Positions 24,427 through 35,600 of a stretch of DNA of 64,000 nucleotides are shown here, one piece after another. The notes beneath the pieces were generated by a model. That model searched no databases. It was not told where the DNA came from and saw only the letters and a program-made list of their open reading frames with translations. The position numbers and the translations under genes are program-made. Each line of letters starts with the position of its first letter. Positions within the stretch are counted from its first letter, which is position 1. The DNA is from Haloarchaeobius sp. FL176. GTDB taxonomy: Archaea; Halobacteriota; Halobacteria; Halobacteriales; Natrialbaceae. The DNA is taken from assembly GCF_024609245.1 (NCBI RefSeq), contig NZ_JANJYH010000016.1, positions 1 to 64,000 on the forward strand, given 5' to 3'.

Positions 24427-27330
24427 TCACTCTATCGGCAGCGTCAAACAATAGCCCTCGACTTCAGGTGCAAGTGAGATGACCTGTCGGCGCCGCTCGA
24501 GCTCGGCTTTCCGGTCTTCGATGCGTTCGTCCAACTGCTCTAAGCGGCGGCGCTGTCCGCGAATCGAGATCTCCATGTCTTGCCCCGCGGCAGCTTGCTG
24601 CTGGTACTCCTGAATGAACGCCTCGATACGCTCGCGCTCCGCCTGAGCATAAGCATCCAAGTTCTCCCGTTCCTGTGCGACCTCGGCTTCACGATCGGTC
24701 TTAATCTCGGATTTGACTGTCGTCAATACGTTAGCCACATACCGCTCAGCAGCCGACTCGAGTTCGCCCCGGCTCTCTAACAGCGCCCGAACCGTCCCAG
24801 TATCGGGGTTTGCCGTGATTGTATCGGCCTCAAGCACCCGCTCACCGAGAGGTCGGCGTGGGCTCTGACTACCGAGATCGACAAACACCGGAACGAGCTC
24901 TTCCTGAATCGTCTCACCCGTCCCGTCCTCGAATCCGACCCTGAAGACGAACGTTATCCCTGCACTCTCAACGAACGGCAGTAGCTTCAGCCCGACTAAT
25001 CCATCCTCGCTAGCCAACAACTGCTCACGCAACCGTGTTACGAGTGAATCATCGGGCGAGATATACTCGATGCCCTCGTGGTCCATCGCATATTCACGAG
25101 AGAAGGTGATCGGCCCACGCTGCGTCTCGGAACCGGTCTCTGAGACCAACGCCGGCACATGCACGTCGTACAGCTGACTCCCGCGCTTGTCGAGGCGTCC
25201 GCCGAACGTTTCCAGTCCACGGTCGACGAACGCCCGAATATCGGCCTCCGTTCCGAAGACATCCGCCGACTCATCGATGACGTTCTGAATCCGCTGTCGG
25301 CTCTCAGCGTCGAACGTGCTTGGATCGATGAGGCTGCGATCGTACCACTCAAGCAGCGTCTGCTCACGCTCCTCCATGAGTTCCTCCAACTCCGCAGCCG
25401 TCGCTCCGGGCGGCTCCTCGTTCTGCACCGAGCGCATGATCAGGTCATCAATGTTGATGTCGTCGAGCATTCCCAGCACGTCGGCGGTCGACCCGACCTG
25501 TGAGCGGATATTCTCGACTTTCTCCTGTAGGAGCTCGAAAATCTCGCCCTCCCGCGTCCCCTCGAACTGGAAGTTCCAAACTTTCACCTCTTTGTCCTGA
25601 CCATAGCGGTGAATCCGGCCGATCCGCTGTTCCAACCGGTTGGGGTTCCAGGGAAGCTCGTAATTCACCATGATGTGGCAACTGTGCTGGAGGTCGATTC
25701 CCTCGCTGGCTGCATCAGTCGCAAACAGCAACCGGGGTTCCCCATGGTTGAACTGGTCCTCGATCTGTTGTCGATCGTCCTTGTCCACGTCACCGTGGAT
25801 GACGAGGATTTCGTCGGCCCAGGGTTGGTCGGACACCTCGTCCAGGAGGTAATCAAGGGTATCTCGGTACTCTGTAAAGAGCAGCAGCTTCTCGTTGGGG
25901 TTCTCCTCGAGCAGTTGCCGGATGTAGCGCTTGACCTGCTGGGCCTTCGTGTCGACGGGGATGGATTCAGCCTGACTCACCAGGTCCTGCAGCATCTCGA
26001 TCTCCGTCCGGAGTGCGTCGTCGCCTCTGACGACGGTCAGTGTCTCCAGCTCCTGCTCGGCAGCCTGCTGGTCGGCCTCCTCTAAGTCCTGTCCGTCGAG
26101 ATAGGCCTCTGCCTCCTCCGAGAGGTCTCTGTCGGCACCGCCTTCCTCCAACAATCCTTGGAGGCGTCGCCGCAGCGTCTCCCGAATCGCCCCCACGCTA
26201 GAGACCAGCCGCTTCTGCATCAGTGCCATCGCGAACCCCACAGCGGGTTCGTTGAGCTGCTCCGAGCGGTTGTACACCTCCTGGACGTACTCGGTCACAC
26301 CGTCGTAGAGCTGCTCCTCGGCGGGCGTCATTGACACCTGCATCGTTTTCACCTCCCGGTTGGGAAAGATCCGCTCGCCGTTGTCGTCGTAGATGGTCTG
26401 TTTCCCGCGGCGGATCATCACCTGCTCGACGGTCTCTCGACTCAGTTCTTGATCCTCGGCGACGAGTAGCGGGTCGAGAAAGCTGATGAGTGAGCGAAAG
26501 CCCTCACCCTTGCCGTCATGTGGCGTCGCACTCAGCAGGAGGGCCGACTCGGAGTTGTGTGCCACTCGTTCGGCCATCTGGGAGGTCACCGATGGACTGT
26601 CGCCACGCTTGGCGGCTTTGTGTGCCTCGTCGATGATGACGACGTCCCAGAACGCCTCCTCTAGAGCGGGCTGGAACTCGTCCTGCCGGAGGAACGCCAT
26701 GCTCGTGATGAGCTGGATGTCGTCTTGGTCCCAGATGTTGGCGGCGTCGCCCAGCCGGCGTCGCTCACCCTCGACCCAGGCTCGGTCGGCAACGGTCAGG
26801 TCGATGCCGAAAAAGCGGTCCATATCACGGACCCACTTCTTCTGCAGGTGGGCAGGCACGACGAACAGCACGCACTCGGCGCGGTTCCGCGCTTGGAGCT
26901 CCTTGAGGATGAGCCCCGCCTCGATGGTCTTGCCGAGCCCGACGTCGTCGGCGATGAGGGCCCGCTGTCGGAGTGACTCCATCACCTGATTCACACAGGC
27001 AAGCTGGTACGGTTCCAGCCGGACCAGCGAATTCGAAATCGAGAGCAGTTGGCCCTGTTCGTGTGCGATAGTCAGGTTCAGCGCCTCCATCCGGAGGTCA
27101 AAGCGATCGGCGTCAACGGCCTCGTGGCTCGCATGGAACTGCTCGACATCCTGTGGGAGGCCATCCAGCTGGCTGTCAATCGGCGTGATGTCGACGTCGG
27201 CGATGGAGACCGTCTTCGGTCCGACACCCTCAATGTAGGCGCGGAGATAGTCGATATCGCCAACGCTGTCGGTGCGGATCACCTCCGCCGGTTGGTCGTT
27301 TATCTGGACGCGGTCTCCTGGCTCGTACAT
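24427..27330 (-). CDS. brxHII: BREX helicase, SNF2/HepA-like (BrxHII)
   Basis: A 967-residue SF2 translocase of the SNF2/RapA type. GLGKT at 131-135 (ADDVGLGKTIEAG) and DEAH at 234-237 (VVIIDEAHKAAKRGD) form the ATP site. LLSATPHDGKGEGFRSL is motif III. Helicase motifs V/VI are FATDAASEGIDLQ and EQRIGRIHRYGQDKE (about 575). The C-terminal 120 residues are coiled-coil (QERENLDAYAQAERERIEAF). In BREX types 3 and 5 this helicase accompanies PglX and PglZ. DISARM DrmD is a similar SNF2 protein, but the adjacent pglX 3 bases upstream and the BREX operon fix the call. Essential motifs are intact. Confidence 0.82.
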   Translation of the reverse strand: MYEPGDRVQINDQPAEVIRTDSVGDIDYLRAYIEGVGPKTVSIADVDITPIDSQLDGLPQDVEQFHASHEAVDADRFDLRMEALNLTIAHEQGQLLSISNSLVRLEPYQLACVNQVMESLRQRALIADDVGLGKTIEAGLILKELQARNRAECVLFVVPAHLQKKWVRDMDRFFGIDLTVADRAWVEGERRRLGDAANIWDQDDIQLITSMAFLRQDEFQPALEEAFWDVVIIDEAHKAAKRGDSPSVTSQMAERVAHNSESALLLSATPHDGKGEGFRSLISFLDPLLVAEDQELSRETVEQVMIRRGKQTIYDDNGERIFPNREVKTMQVSMTPAEEQLYDGVTEYVQEVYNRSEQLNEPAVGFAMALMQKRLVSSVGAIRETLRRRLQGLLEEGGADRDLSEEAEAYLDGQDLEEADQQAAEQELETLTVVRGDDALRTEIEMLQDLVSQAESIPVDTKAQQVKRYIRQLLEENPNEKLLLFTEYRDTLDYLLDEVSDQPWADEILVIHGDVDKDDRQQIEDQFNHGEPRLLFATDAASEGIDLQHSCHIMVNYELPWNPNRLEQRIGRIHRYGQDKEVKVWNFQFEGTREGEIFELLQEKVENIRSQVGSTADVLGMLDDINIDDLIMRSVQNEEPPGATAAELEELMEEREQTLLEWYDRSLIDPSTFDAESRQRIQNVIDESADVFGTEADIRAFVDRGLETFGGRLDKRGSQLYDVHVPALVSETGSETQRGPITFSREYAMDHEGIEYISPDDSLVTRLREQLLASEDGLVGLKLLPFVESAGITFVFRVGFEDGTGETIQEELVPVFVDLGSQSPRRPLGERVLEADTITANPDTGTVRALLESRGELESAAERYVANVLTTVKSEIKTDREAEVAQERENLDAYAQAERERIEAFIQEYQQQAAAGQDMEISIRGQRRRLEQLDERIEDRKAELERRRQVISLAPEVEGYCLTLPIE

Positions 27331-27333
27331 CGT

Positions 27334-30300
27334 TTAGAGGACATCGTCGTCGACGGTCTTCGGGACGATGTTCTGTTCAGCGAGCGGCGTGATGTTTATC
27401 GCCACGCCGTGTTTGGGGTTTGGCTGGTACCCCGCAGTCGTGATCTCCGACAGTGCTCGGTCGGCCCAATCGGAGGGGATTTCCCGATTCACAGCTTGAC
27501 AGCGGTCGTCGATTTCGTCGGCCAACGTTTTGTACTCCGCCAGTGCAGGTGGCTCCTCCTCGCCGTCCCACACCTCCGCGATGTATTCCTCATCCAGCAC
27601 CGACGTATCGTTGAGTCCCGTTGCGAGCTCGGCGAGCAGTTTCTCGTCATCAGACAGGTGCTCATACGGATCACCATTCTCGTCGAGCAGCTCACTCCCT
27701 TCACGCTCGAAGTAGTAGGTCATGAACAGGATTCCCGAACTGGAGTAGTGGTCGGAGCCCTTGAGACGCCAGTTGAAGTAGTCGAACAGATCCGCGAGAT
27801 GGGCCTCCACCGGCTCATCGTTAGGCTTAGCGTAGGCCTCACACGCATGTTCGAGCTCGTCTAAGGCATCGAGCCACTCATCGTCCCACTCTTGGACCTT
27901 CTCCCAGAACCCATCCGAGAACGTATCCTGGAACCAATTCTGTCCCTTCTCCTCTCGGAGCTCAGTGAGGGCGTCCAAACGTTTCTTCGTCTCCATTCTG
28001 AACGCCGCCACCTTCGGCGCGAGTGCTTCGACTTGCTCGCGTCGCTCCTGGCTGAACTCGCGTTCGGTGACGCTGCCCAGGTCCTGCAGCACGCTCTCGA
28101 GCTCGGCGATCTGGTCGAGCATGTTCGTCATCTGCTCGAACGTCTCTGCAGCTTCCGAATGTTCAGTGGGGGATAGGGCCTCGTTGTTGCGACGTTGATT
28201 CGCTGTCGACTGCCGGTTTCGGAGCTCGACTTTCCGCGGGTCGAGATACTGTGTGGTCAGGCGGTCGAACAGGTCAGAGTCGAGTTGGTGGTAATCGACG
28301 AAACACGCGAAGCCGGTCTCAGCCACGTCGGCGACGAGGCGGTCGGTCGTGAGCTTCCAGACGATAGGCGTGTTCTCCATCCGGCTTACGTGGTATTCGA
28401 ACAGGTCCTCAGCAATCCACCGGCGGAGGTTGGGGTAGGCTTCCTCGGCGGCGGACTCGGCCCCGAGAATTTCGTCAACCTCGACCAGTCGATCCTCGGC
28501 GTGCTCACCGTAGGCATCCTCGAAGCGCTCGACGATGCGGTCCAGCATATTCGGCTGGTCGTCGACGCCGTGGAGAGGGATTATGCCGTCGTCTTCCTCC
28601 CGGACGGCCTCCATCGCAAAGTGGTGGACAAGGTCTTTGACCTGCTTGTCGATATTCTCAGGTATCTCAGGGACGGATTCGGGGTCCGGAATTTTGCGAT
28701 CCTCGGGGGATTCAGAGGTTCGAAGGAAAACCTCTTTTAAGACATCTTCCTGCGCTCCCTCTGATATCCCGAGTTCTGAGTAAATCAGATCATTTATTCC
28801 GTCAGATAGCTCTTCAAGTTGTCTTTGATGGTTGAGACGCCGAACCTCTTGAGTTCGCGCCGCTTCAGGAATCGCTGTTTCTTGGTCTATCGACTCATAG
28901 TCAGTTAGATTGAACTCATCTTTTGCATATTCTGTATGAGGGTGGTCATAAAAGAACTCTATATCAGAGGGTAGAATCTCTGAACCAATATAATAGGGGC
29001 TAACTGGATCATGGAATCGCTCTTGCACTACTAGCTGATATTGATCCTTCGCCAGTTCATTCAGCTGTTCCACATCATCTAATTCCGAAAGCCAGGGAAC
29101 AGCGCCCAATTCACCAGCGTTCCAATGTCTGTCTGGCGTTTGGGAAAGGAACAGATTATGGTATAGATCCGAATTCAGAACAGCCATCATGTTCCACGGA
29201 GATCGCTCCCCCTTCGGGAACATCATAAACCCAGCATTATTGAACAATCCACCTGCGTAGTAGCCGAACCTTCTCCCAGTCTCTTTTATGTAAGTCCACG
29301 TGAGCCCTTCCTCTCCGTAGAGTTCCTCGTTTGGAGTTCTAACTGCAGGACTGGAGCGTTTCATAACTGTACCATCCTCTCCCCACTCCACAGTCTCCTT
29401 TATTTGGGGCATTACCCAAGCACTCTCGCCACCCTTTGAGAGAGGCTCAAATAGGTCGTCTCCACTCACTTCCCAGTAAAATCTCGCAAACCGTTCGTCA
29501 TTTGCGGTCAGCAGACCAGGGACTGCTTTGCTAGCCGACATACCCTCAACCCCTGCCTGTTTTGCGTCCAGTTTGAGTTCGGTATCGTTGAGATCGCGGA
29601 CTTCCTTTGGTATGGAATAACAGATCGGATGTCTCGGTATCTGCTGAAATTCATCCATGCCAATCTGAAATAACCGAGTCACATCGTCCGTGCTTCCCGA
29701 GAGGATTTCGCCAAAAACTGGCTCTTTCTGACCAGCTTCAACATCGTGTAGTCGTAGGAATGTACCTTTGGGCTTCTGATCCACATTTGACCGGACTACC
29801 GTACCAACAGTACGGACTGTAGCATTGTCCAAAATTCCGATCCCGAATTCAGAGAGGAAGTCGAAGCTACCGGCGTCACCTATGAAATCAGTCCGGAAGT
29901 CGGTGAATCTACCTTTAAACATGAATGTCCTCGGAACCAGCATACCGATCCGACCCCTTCGCTTTGAAAGACGGTCACAGACCTCGAAGAAATTGATATA
30001 AAATTCTGCAGTATAACGGTAGTGATCTTCGACATATTCCTGAACTCTACTCGGCATCCGTCCCCGCGATCCATACGGCGGATTCATCAGGGCCACGTCG
30101 TAATCTTGGGCCAGGATGTCCAGCAGCCGCACGAAGCTCCGCAGGTCTTGAGCCAAAAACGAGTCCGACTCGCGGTGCTCCTCCACTGCCTCACGGAGAC
30201 TGTGAAGCACTTGGGAGAGCGTATGGCTCTCGCGAGGGTCGTCGCCGAGGGTCAGCTGTGTGCCGCCGATGTCGGCGTCGTCCTCGAACAGGTCGCCGAG

Positions 30301-31662
30301 GGTGCCGCGCACGTCGAGCAAGCTACCGAGACCGTGAACCTCCTCGAAGGCGTCGAGGATGCGTTCAAGCGCTTGCTGGACCTCGGGATCGTCGCCGGCG
30401 ACCTCGTCGAACACCGCCTCGACGCCGTCGATCTCCGCGATCGATGCGTCAGCACAGACGATTCCCACCTCCGGCATGTCGAAGCCATCGGCGCCCTCGG
30501 CTTCGGCCCGGGTGCGACCCTTGAGGTAGAGATTGAACGCCGCGAGCTGGCAGGCCCGCATGTCCAGGTCGACGCCGTAGAGGTTGTGCTGCAGAATCTT
30601 TCTGGGGATCTGCTCGGTGGGGAGGTCCGTTTCGGCGCGCCAGATGCGTTCGAGTACGTCGAAGGCGTAGAGGAGGAAGTGGCCGCTGCCACATGCCGGG
30701 TCGATGACTTGCAGTTCCCGGGGGTGGTCGAAATCGGTCGGCTCGCCCGCCTCCTCACTCGGAACGAGGTAGGTACAGAAGTCGGCGATGTCGGGCGACT
30801 CGTCAGGCGATAGTGGGCGGTTCTTGCGCTCCTCGGGGGCGAACGACTCCTGGTCGTCGACGACATCCTGTAGTTCGCCCGTGTGTTCGAGATAGAGCTT
30901 GCCGAGGGAGTTGTCTGTGAGCATCCGGACGACCCAGTGAGGGGTGTAGAACTGGTTCGCCGGTGGCACGTCTTCGGGTTCAAGCCCTTCTCGATCGCCT
31001 TTGCGTCGTAGATCATCGAGCAGATTGAGGTTGTAGTACTCATACACCCACCCGAGCACATCATCGGCGCGCCAGACGGCCTCCGGAACCTCATCCAGCT
31101 TCTCAGTTGCTTCCTCGAACAAGTCCGGGTTGATATCGAACACAGTATACGGAGAGTTCGTGTCGAAGAGGAGCTCGATTTCGTCGTCAAACCGCTCACA
31201 AGCATCCTCGAATGCGGCGATGAGTGCCTCATCCGGTCCAACGTCGAAGCGTTCGCCGAGCACCTGTTCAGCAGCCGGTGTCAGTCCTGACTCCCCAATC
31301 TGGGTGACGGGCTGTTGTATGAACCCGCGAACTTCCATACAGCGCAACGCCGCGAGCCGATTGATGAACGTATACCCCACTCCGTTCACGTACTGTTCGT
31401 AGCACCACTGCCATGATTTCTCGCCCGGATCCTCGTGTTCGATTGCCGCCACCAACTCTTCCCGCACAGCCTGTTCCTCATCGGAAAGTCCCCCACCGCC
31501 CTCTCGCGACGTTAACTCGTACTGATGTTCGAGCTCATACTCGATTTCTCGCTCGACGAGCTCTCGAATATCAGTAACCACATCTTCCAGATGCTCACGT
31601 TCCGCTTTGTCGAGTTGGGCTTTCCGTGGCGCTGAATCGGACCCAGACACAATTGTATCCAA
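27334..31662 (-). CDS. pglX: PglX, BREX N6-adenine DNA methyltransferase
   Basis: A 1442-residue gamma-type methyltransferase that marks host DNA in BREX. S-adenosylmethionine motif I is DPACGSGHFLLYAFD (about 321-335); catalytic motif IV is NPPYGSRG (about 526-533). The region from about 535 to 970 should contain target recognition; its DNA is notably AT-rich compared with both flanks. The C-terminal 450 residues are helical. The start is TTG at 31662 (or GTG at 31650); no upstream ATG is available in frame. It is transcribed away from brxA, with brxHII 3 bases downstream in the same operon. Longer than type 1 PglX (about 1200 residues). Confidence 0.88.
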   Translation of the reverse strand: MDTIVSGSDSAPRKAQLDKAEREHLEDVVTDIRELVEREIEYELEHQYELTSREGGGGLSDEEQAVREELVAAIEHEDPGEKSWQWCYEQYVNGVGYTFINRLAALRCMEVRGFIQQPVTQIGESGLTPAAEQVLGERFDVGPDEALIAAFEDACERFDDEIELLFDTNSPYTVFDINPDLFEEATEKLDEVPEAVWRADDVLGWVYEYYNLNLLDDLRRKGDREGLEPEDVPPANQFYTPHWVVRMLTDNSLGKLYLEHTGELQDVVDDQESFAPEERKNRPLSPDESPDIADFCTYLVPSEEAGEPTDFDHPRELQVIDPACGSGHFLLYAFDVLERIWRAETDLPTEQIPRKILQHNLYGVDLDMRACQLAAFNLYLKGRTRAEAEGADGFDMPEVGIVCADASIAEIDGVEAVFDEVAGDDPEVQQALERILDAFEEVHGLGSLLDVRGTLGDLFEDDADIGGTQLTLGDDPRESHTLSQVLHSLREAVEEHRESDSFLAQDLRSFVRLLDILAQDYDVALMNPPYGSRGRMPSRVQEYVEDHYRYTAEFYINFFEVCDRLSKRRGRIGMLVPRTFMFKGRFTDFRTDFIGDAGSFDFLSEFGIGILDNATVRTVGTVVRSNVDQKPKGTFLRLHDVEAGQKEPVFGEILSGSTDDVTRLFQIGMDEFQQIPRHPICYSIPKEVRDLNDTELKLDAKQAGVEGMSASKAVPGLLTANDERFARFYWEVSGDDLFEPLSKGGESAWVMPQIKETVEWGEDGTVMKRSSPAVRTPNEELYGEEGLTWTYIKETGRRFGYYAGGLFNNAGFMMFPKGERSPWNMMAVLNSDLYHNLFLSQTPDRHWNAGELGAVPWLSELDDVEQLNELAKDQYQLVVQERFHDPVSPYYIGSEILPSDIEFFYDHPHTEYAKDEFNLTDYESIDQETAIPEAARTQEVRRLNHQRQLEELSDGINDLIYSELGISEGAQEDVLKEVFLRTSESPEDRKIPDPESVPEIPENIDKQVKDLVHHFAMEAVREEDDGIIPLHGVDDQPNMLDRIVERFEDAYGEHAEDRLVEVDEILGAESAAEEAYPNLRRWIAEDLFEYHVSRMENTPIVWKLTTDRLVADVAETGFACFVDYHQLDSDLFDRLTTQYLDPRKVELRNRQSTANQRRNNEALSPTEHSEAAETFEQMTNMLDQIAELESVLQDLGSVTEREFSQERREQVEALAPKVAAFRMETKKRLDALTELREEKGQNWFQDTFSDGFWEKVQEWDDEWLDALDELEHACEAYAKPNDEPVEAHLADLFDYFNWRLKGSDHYSSSGILFMTYYFEREGSELLDENGDPYEHLSDDEKLLAELATGLNDTSVLDEEYIAEVWDGEEEPPALAEYKTLADEIDDRCQAVNREIPSDWADRALSEITTAGYQPNPKHGVAINITPLAEQNIVPKTVDDDVL

Positions 31663-31774
31663 TCCTTTTCCCGGGCAACATGAACCTTCGGATGCCCAAA
31701 GGGCGGCCGATCATCAATTTTCAAAATGAATCACGACAAGAACATCTAAGTGGGCACCTCTCCCCATACCGAGT
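31663..31774. promoter_or_regulatory. Divergent promoter between pglX and brxA
   Basis: 112 bases drive both arms of the BREX locus. An AT-rich core (ATCATCAATTTTCAAAATGA, near 31710-31729) could supply the basal elements. GATGCCCAAAGGGC nearby contains a short imperfect palindrome. No clear operator. Confidence 0.45.
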
Positions 31775-32608
31775 ATGCCAGACGGTCGGCCGTCGGGGGA
31801 TTTCGAGATCAACTCCCTGAACGGTCAGTTCAGTCCGGACGAAACCCACATCGGGCTCGTCGCTGCAAGTCTAGATCTGGAACAGACTCGCGCGATCGTC
31901 GAGCTCTATAACGAATGTGGAGACTGGACGACGACAAATGAGGAGTGGCTCGAACAGCGAAAGGCGGGCCGCCTCACCGTCGAAGGCTCGCGCCGCGCAT
32001 ACAATGCGATCAAGCCTCGATTGCAGGAAGCCGGCGGCGGGCTTCCGCCACTCAGCCATCTCCCGGCTATCCTGGATGCATGCCGGAAAGAACGGGACCA
32101 ACACCAGGTGCTGTTCTGCTACCTCGTCGCCGAGGACGCAGTCGTTCGTTATGTCCTGCATGAGTACCTCCAGCAACTTCAGCGGAAGAGCGTCAGTAAC
32201 TTGGATTTCTCGAACGATCAGCTCATCGAGTTCCTCGATGAGTTCCGCCACACAGATGGCTCGCCATTGGATTTCTCTGAGTCAACGAAAGACCGCTGGG
32301 GGACGAACTTCCGGAGCGCCCTGCGGTCGATCGGCGTGATCCAGTCAAAGCAAGGAGCTGACGGAGATGTCCCAAACATCGGCGACGTCCCACTAGAGAC
32401 AGCGGCCTATTGGTCGTGGCAACAGCTGGACGATGAGTGGTTGAAGAATCCGCTGGGGTGGCGCTACCTCTTCCAACCGGAACCGTTCTGGAGCCCCCAG
32501 ACCGACCGGCTCGCTAACTCAACCCGTTGGAGCATGCACGAGTCTCATGGGCGACTGTGGTACGAGCCGGTCGATGACTTCTACGCCGAATTCGACACAA
32601 CAGCATGA
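31775..32608 (+). CDS. brxA: BrxA-like protein (DUF1819 type)
   Basis: A 277-residue, helical protein. The central FCYLVAEDAVVRYVLHEYL and the later LDFSESTKDRWGTNFRSALRSIGVI resemble the BrxA pattern of a helical core followed by a winged helix containing an S-T-x-x-R/K segment. BrxA proteins are small (about 200 residues) and bind DNA; this one has an 80-residue N-terminal addition with its own helix-turn-helix look (LTVEGSRRAYNAIKPRLQE). It is first in the rightward BREX operon and overlaps brxC by ATGA. The name rests on position and these short patterns. Confidence 0.65.
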   Translation: MPDGRPSGDFEINSLNGQFSPDETHIGLVAASLDLEQTRAIVELYNECGDWTTTNEEWLEQRKAGRLTVEGSRRAYNAIKPRLQEAGGGLPPLSHLPAILDACRKERDQHQVLFCYLVAEDAVVRYVLHEYLQQLQRKSVSNLDFSNDQLIEFLDEFRHTDGSPLDFSESTKDRWGTNFRSALRSIGVIQSKQGADGDVPNIGDVPLETAAYWSWQQLDDEWLKNPLGWRYLFQPEPFWSPQTDRLANSTRWSMHESHGRLWYEPVDDFYAEFDTTA

Positions 32609-35600
32609 TCGACGACGAGCACCTGTTTGACGACCCTGACCCGCAGTTCGAGGAATCGATTCGAATCGACCGAGACCTGGAGGTAGGGGCCGAAGCCGAC
32701 AAGCGCGAAATACTCTACCAGCGCTATCTCGACGAGTATCACCTCACGGAGTCGACCGTCACCTTCCTGGAGGAGCTGTTCAGCCATTTCCACGATGAGA
32801 CGCCCGACGCCGACGAGCGGAACCACTGGCTCTATGGCTACTACGGCAGTGGGAAGAGTCACCTCTTGACCGCACTGGACCTCCTACTCGACACGCCACA
32901 GGTAGAAGCCGCCGATAGTCAGGCGGTCTGGCAGCGCTTCGACGACAACGACGACGAGCCGGAGCTGGGCGAGCAATGGTACACACTCCATGAGGAGACC
33001 GTCATTGTCCCGATATCGATCAACTTGCTGCAGTACCAGGGGGTTCGCGAACAGAGTTTTAGTGAGATCGTCCTCCAGGAGGTCTACAACCAGCGCGGGT
33101 TTGCCGACCGACTGGACGTGGCCTTCTTCGAAGAGGAGTTCAAGCGCACCGGCGGGCTGTTCGACACTCGCGAGGTCTGGGAGCAGAAAGAGCAACTCAT
33201 CAACGAAATTCTTGCTGACGAGGGTGTGCCGAATCCGACCTACGACTGGAAAGACGTCCGGCAGTACCGAATCCTCTCGGACATCGTCCTCCCGGAGCTG
33301 ACCGAGCGAGCGACCGGGATGGTCGATAATCTGGAGGACATCCAGAACAAGAAGATCGGCCAAGAACTCGCCGTCGAAAAAATTGAGTCGTATCGACAGG
33401 AGCTCGAAGCAAAGTACGACCGTCCGGTAAAGATCGCCCTCCTGATGGACGAGGTGACCCTGTTCATCGGCGGGAACTATCAGCGCCTTTCCGAACTGAA
33501 CGCGCTGGCAGAGGGGATCAAGGACGTCGGCGAAGGCAACATCATTTCGGTCGTCACCGCCCAATCGGAAATCGAAGACGTCCAGCCCGGGCTTGCCGTC
33601 AAACAGCTCGACTTCGGGATTCTCAAAGATCGGTTCCCACAACAGTACGAACTGCCGAGCCGCCACGCCGGCGAAATCGTCCAACAGCGCCTGCTCGCAA
33701 AATCCGATCAGGGCCGACAGTGGATCGAAAACAACGCCCTCACAGCACGGGTCGATCCGAATATAATGCTCACCTATCGGGAGGTGGAACAGAACACGGC
33801 GCCGCCCCTTGATGCAATCGATGACCAGGAGTTCAGCGACTACTATCCGCTACTTCCCTACCAGCCAGCGCTGTTCATGGAAATCCTCTCGAACCTCCGG
33901 AACCAGCTTCCCGACGCTACGAAGTCCATTTTCTCGGGGACGGCGCGGGCGGTGCTGTCACTCGTTGCAGGCCTCCGTGCCGAGTGGACAGAGAAGGATG
34001 GCGAAATGCCGATCATCAGTCTAGTCGATTTCTACGACCTCGTCCAGTACGAACTCCAAGACATCATCCCGGACAAGACAGCCGTCATCGGCGACATCGA
34101 GAATGACCCTGAGACGACGGCCTTCGACCTGAAGGTCGCGAAAGCCGTCCTGCTGCTGTCCTACGTCCCGGAGATGATCCCAATGACCGACTCAAACATC
34201 GCGACTACGGTCATTGACGACCTCGAGGGGGAGATTCGCTCGAACGTTCAAACACGGGTGCGGTCCTCCTTGGAGGGGAACCTCGAGAAGTACATTCGGC
34301 CCGACACCAGCACGGACGGTGGCGACCTCCGGCTCACCGATCGAGAGGAGCAGCGACTCATCTCCGAAGCCCACGAGTTCGAAACCGAACCCGCGTGGGA
34401 CGAGATTATCGAGACGCTGGACCGTCGTCTCTGGGGAGATATCGTCGCCGAGCTCGACCTACCAACGAGCTATGAATGGGGAACCGACGGCGACGACACT
34501 GCCTACCCGGTCGGCTATGCGTTCCAGATCGACGAAACAAGTCTAGAAACCGGCTATAGTGAGAGTGAGGACACCGTCTTCGACGTAGACGTCGTCGTCC
34601 GCGGGCTACGACCGGACGTCGACACGGATCGAATCGCCCAGGACAAACTCTACTGGCTGCTTGACACGGAGGGCATCGAGGAACTCCGATCACAGCTGAC
34701 GGAGTGGTGGGCCCTTGAGAAAGCTACTCGAAAAAGCAATCCGCCGGAATCGGTCGTTCGGGACCGGAGCGACGCAGCCAACCGCGTCACGGAGAAACTG
34801 CGTTCGGCCCTCTCGAAGGGGAAGTTCACAGTCCAAGCCGACGACCTCACCACCTTCGACAGTGCGGTGTCGGAGTACGTCACCGAGACTTATCCGGATT
34901 ACTTCCACCCCGAACTCGCCCGGATCACCGACTCACATCTGGATGAACTCCGTCAGCTCGGCGACGACGAATCCCTCCCGAGTTGGGCCGAAACCATCGG
35001 CGTTCCGGAACAGTCGACGAATGATTTCGCTACCTTCAGTGATATCGCGTTCGAGGTCCGACGGCTCGTCGGTACCCAGATCCAAGAGAGCGGAGAGGGC
35101 GTTGATGTCGCCACGCTGCTGGAGCGATCGATCGACGAGGAGCCGCTGTTCGGCGTTGAGACACCCAGCGGTCGGAACCCATCACCGGCGATGCTCGCAG
35201 TCGTCTGGGGGCTCTGCCGAGCGGGCGTGTTCAGAGTCACGACCGTCGAGGAGGAACCGGTCGAGCTCGACGCCCTGCTGACGCCGCGCAGACACACCAC
35301 TCTCACCCTCTCGACGGTTCCGACGGGGAAACGCACTAAAGACGTCTTCGTCGAGCACGACATCATCGAGCCAACTGAAAGCGAGAATCAGGGGTACATC
35401 AACTTCGTCGACCAGCTCGAAACCCTCGAAACCCGAGCCAGTAGCCTTGCAAGCAACGCCGGCGTCAAAGCAGACACAACGTTCGAGACTGCGGGCCTCA
35501 AAACGCTTGTCCAGCGACTTGCTACGGAGGCCGAGGGAATCGAAGAGGCCGCCGCAGACCGACAGGAGCGAGCCACAACTGTCGACACTGAAGAACTCAA

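Noticed and set aside
24427-31662. DISARM class 1 drmD-drmMI reading of the SNF2 helicase and large methyltransferase
   Set aside because: The divergent brxA-brxC-brxB-brxC-pglZ operon shares their promoter region; BREX explains the pair better, although drmAB-like genes exist further right.
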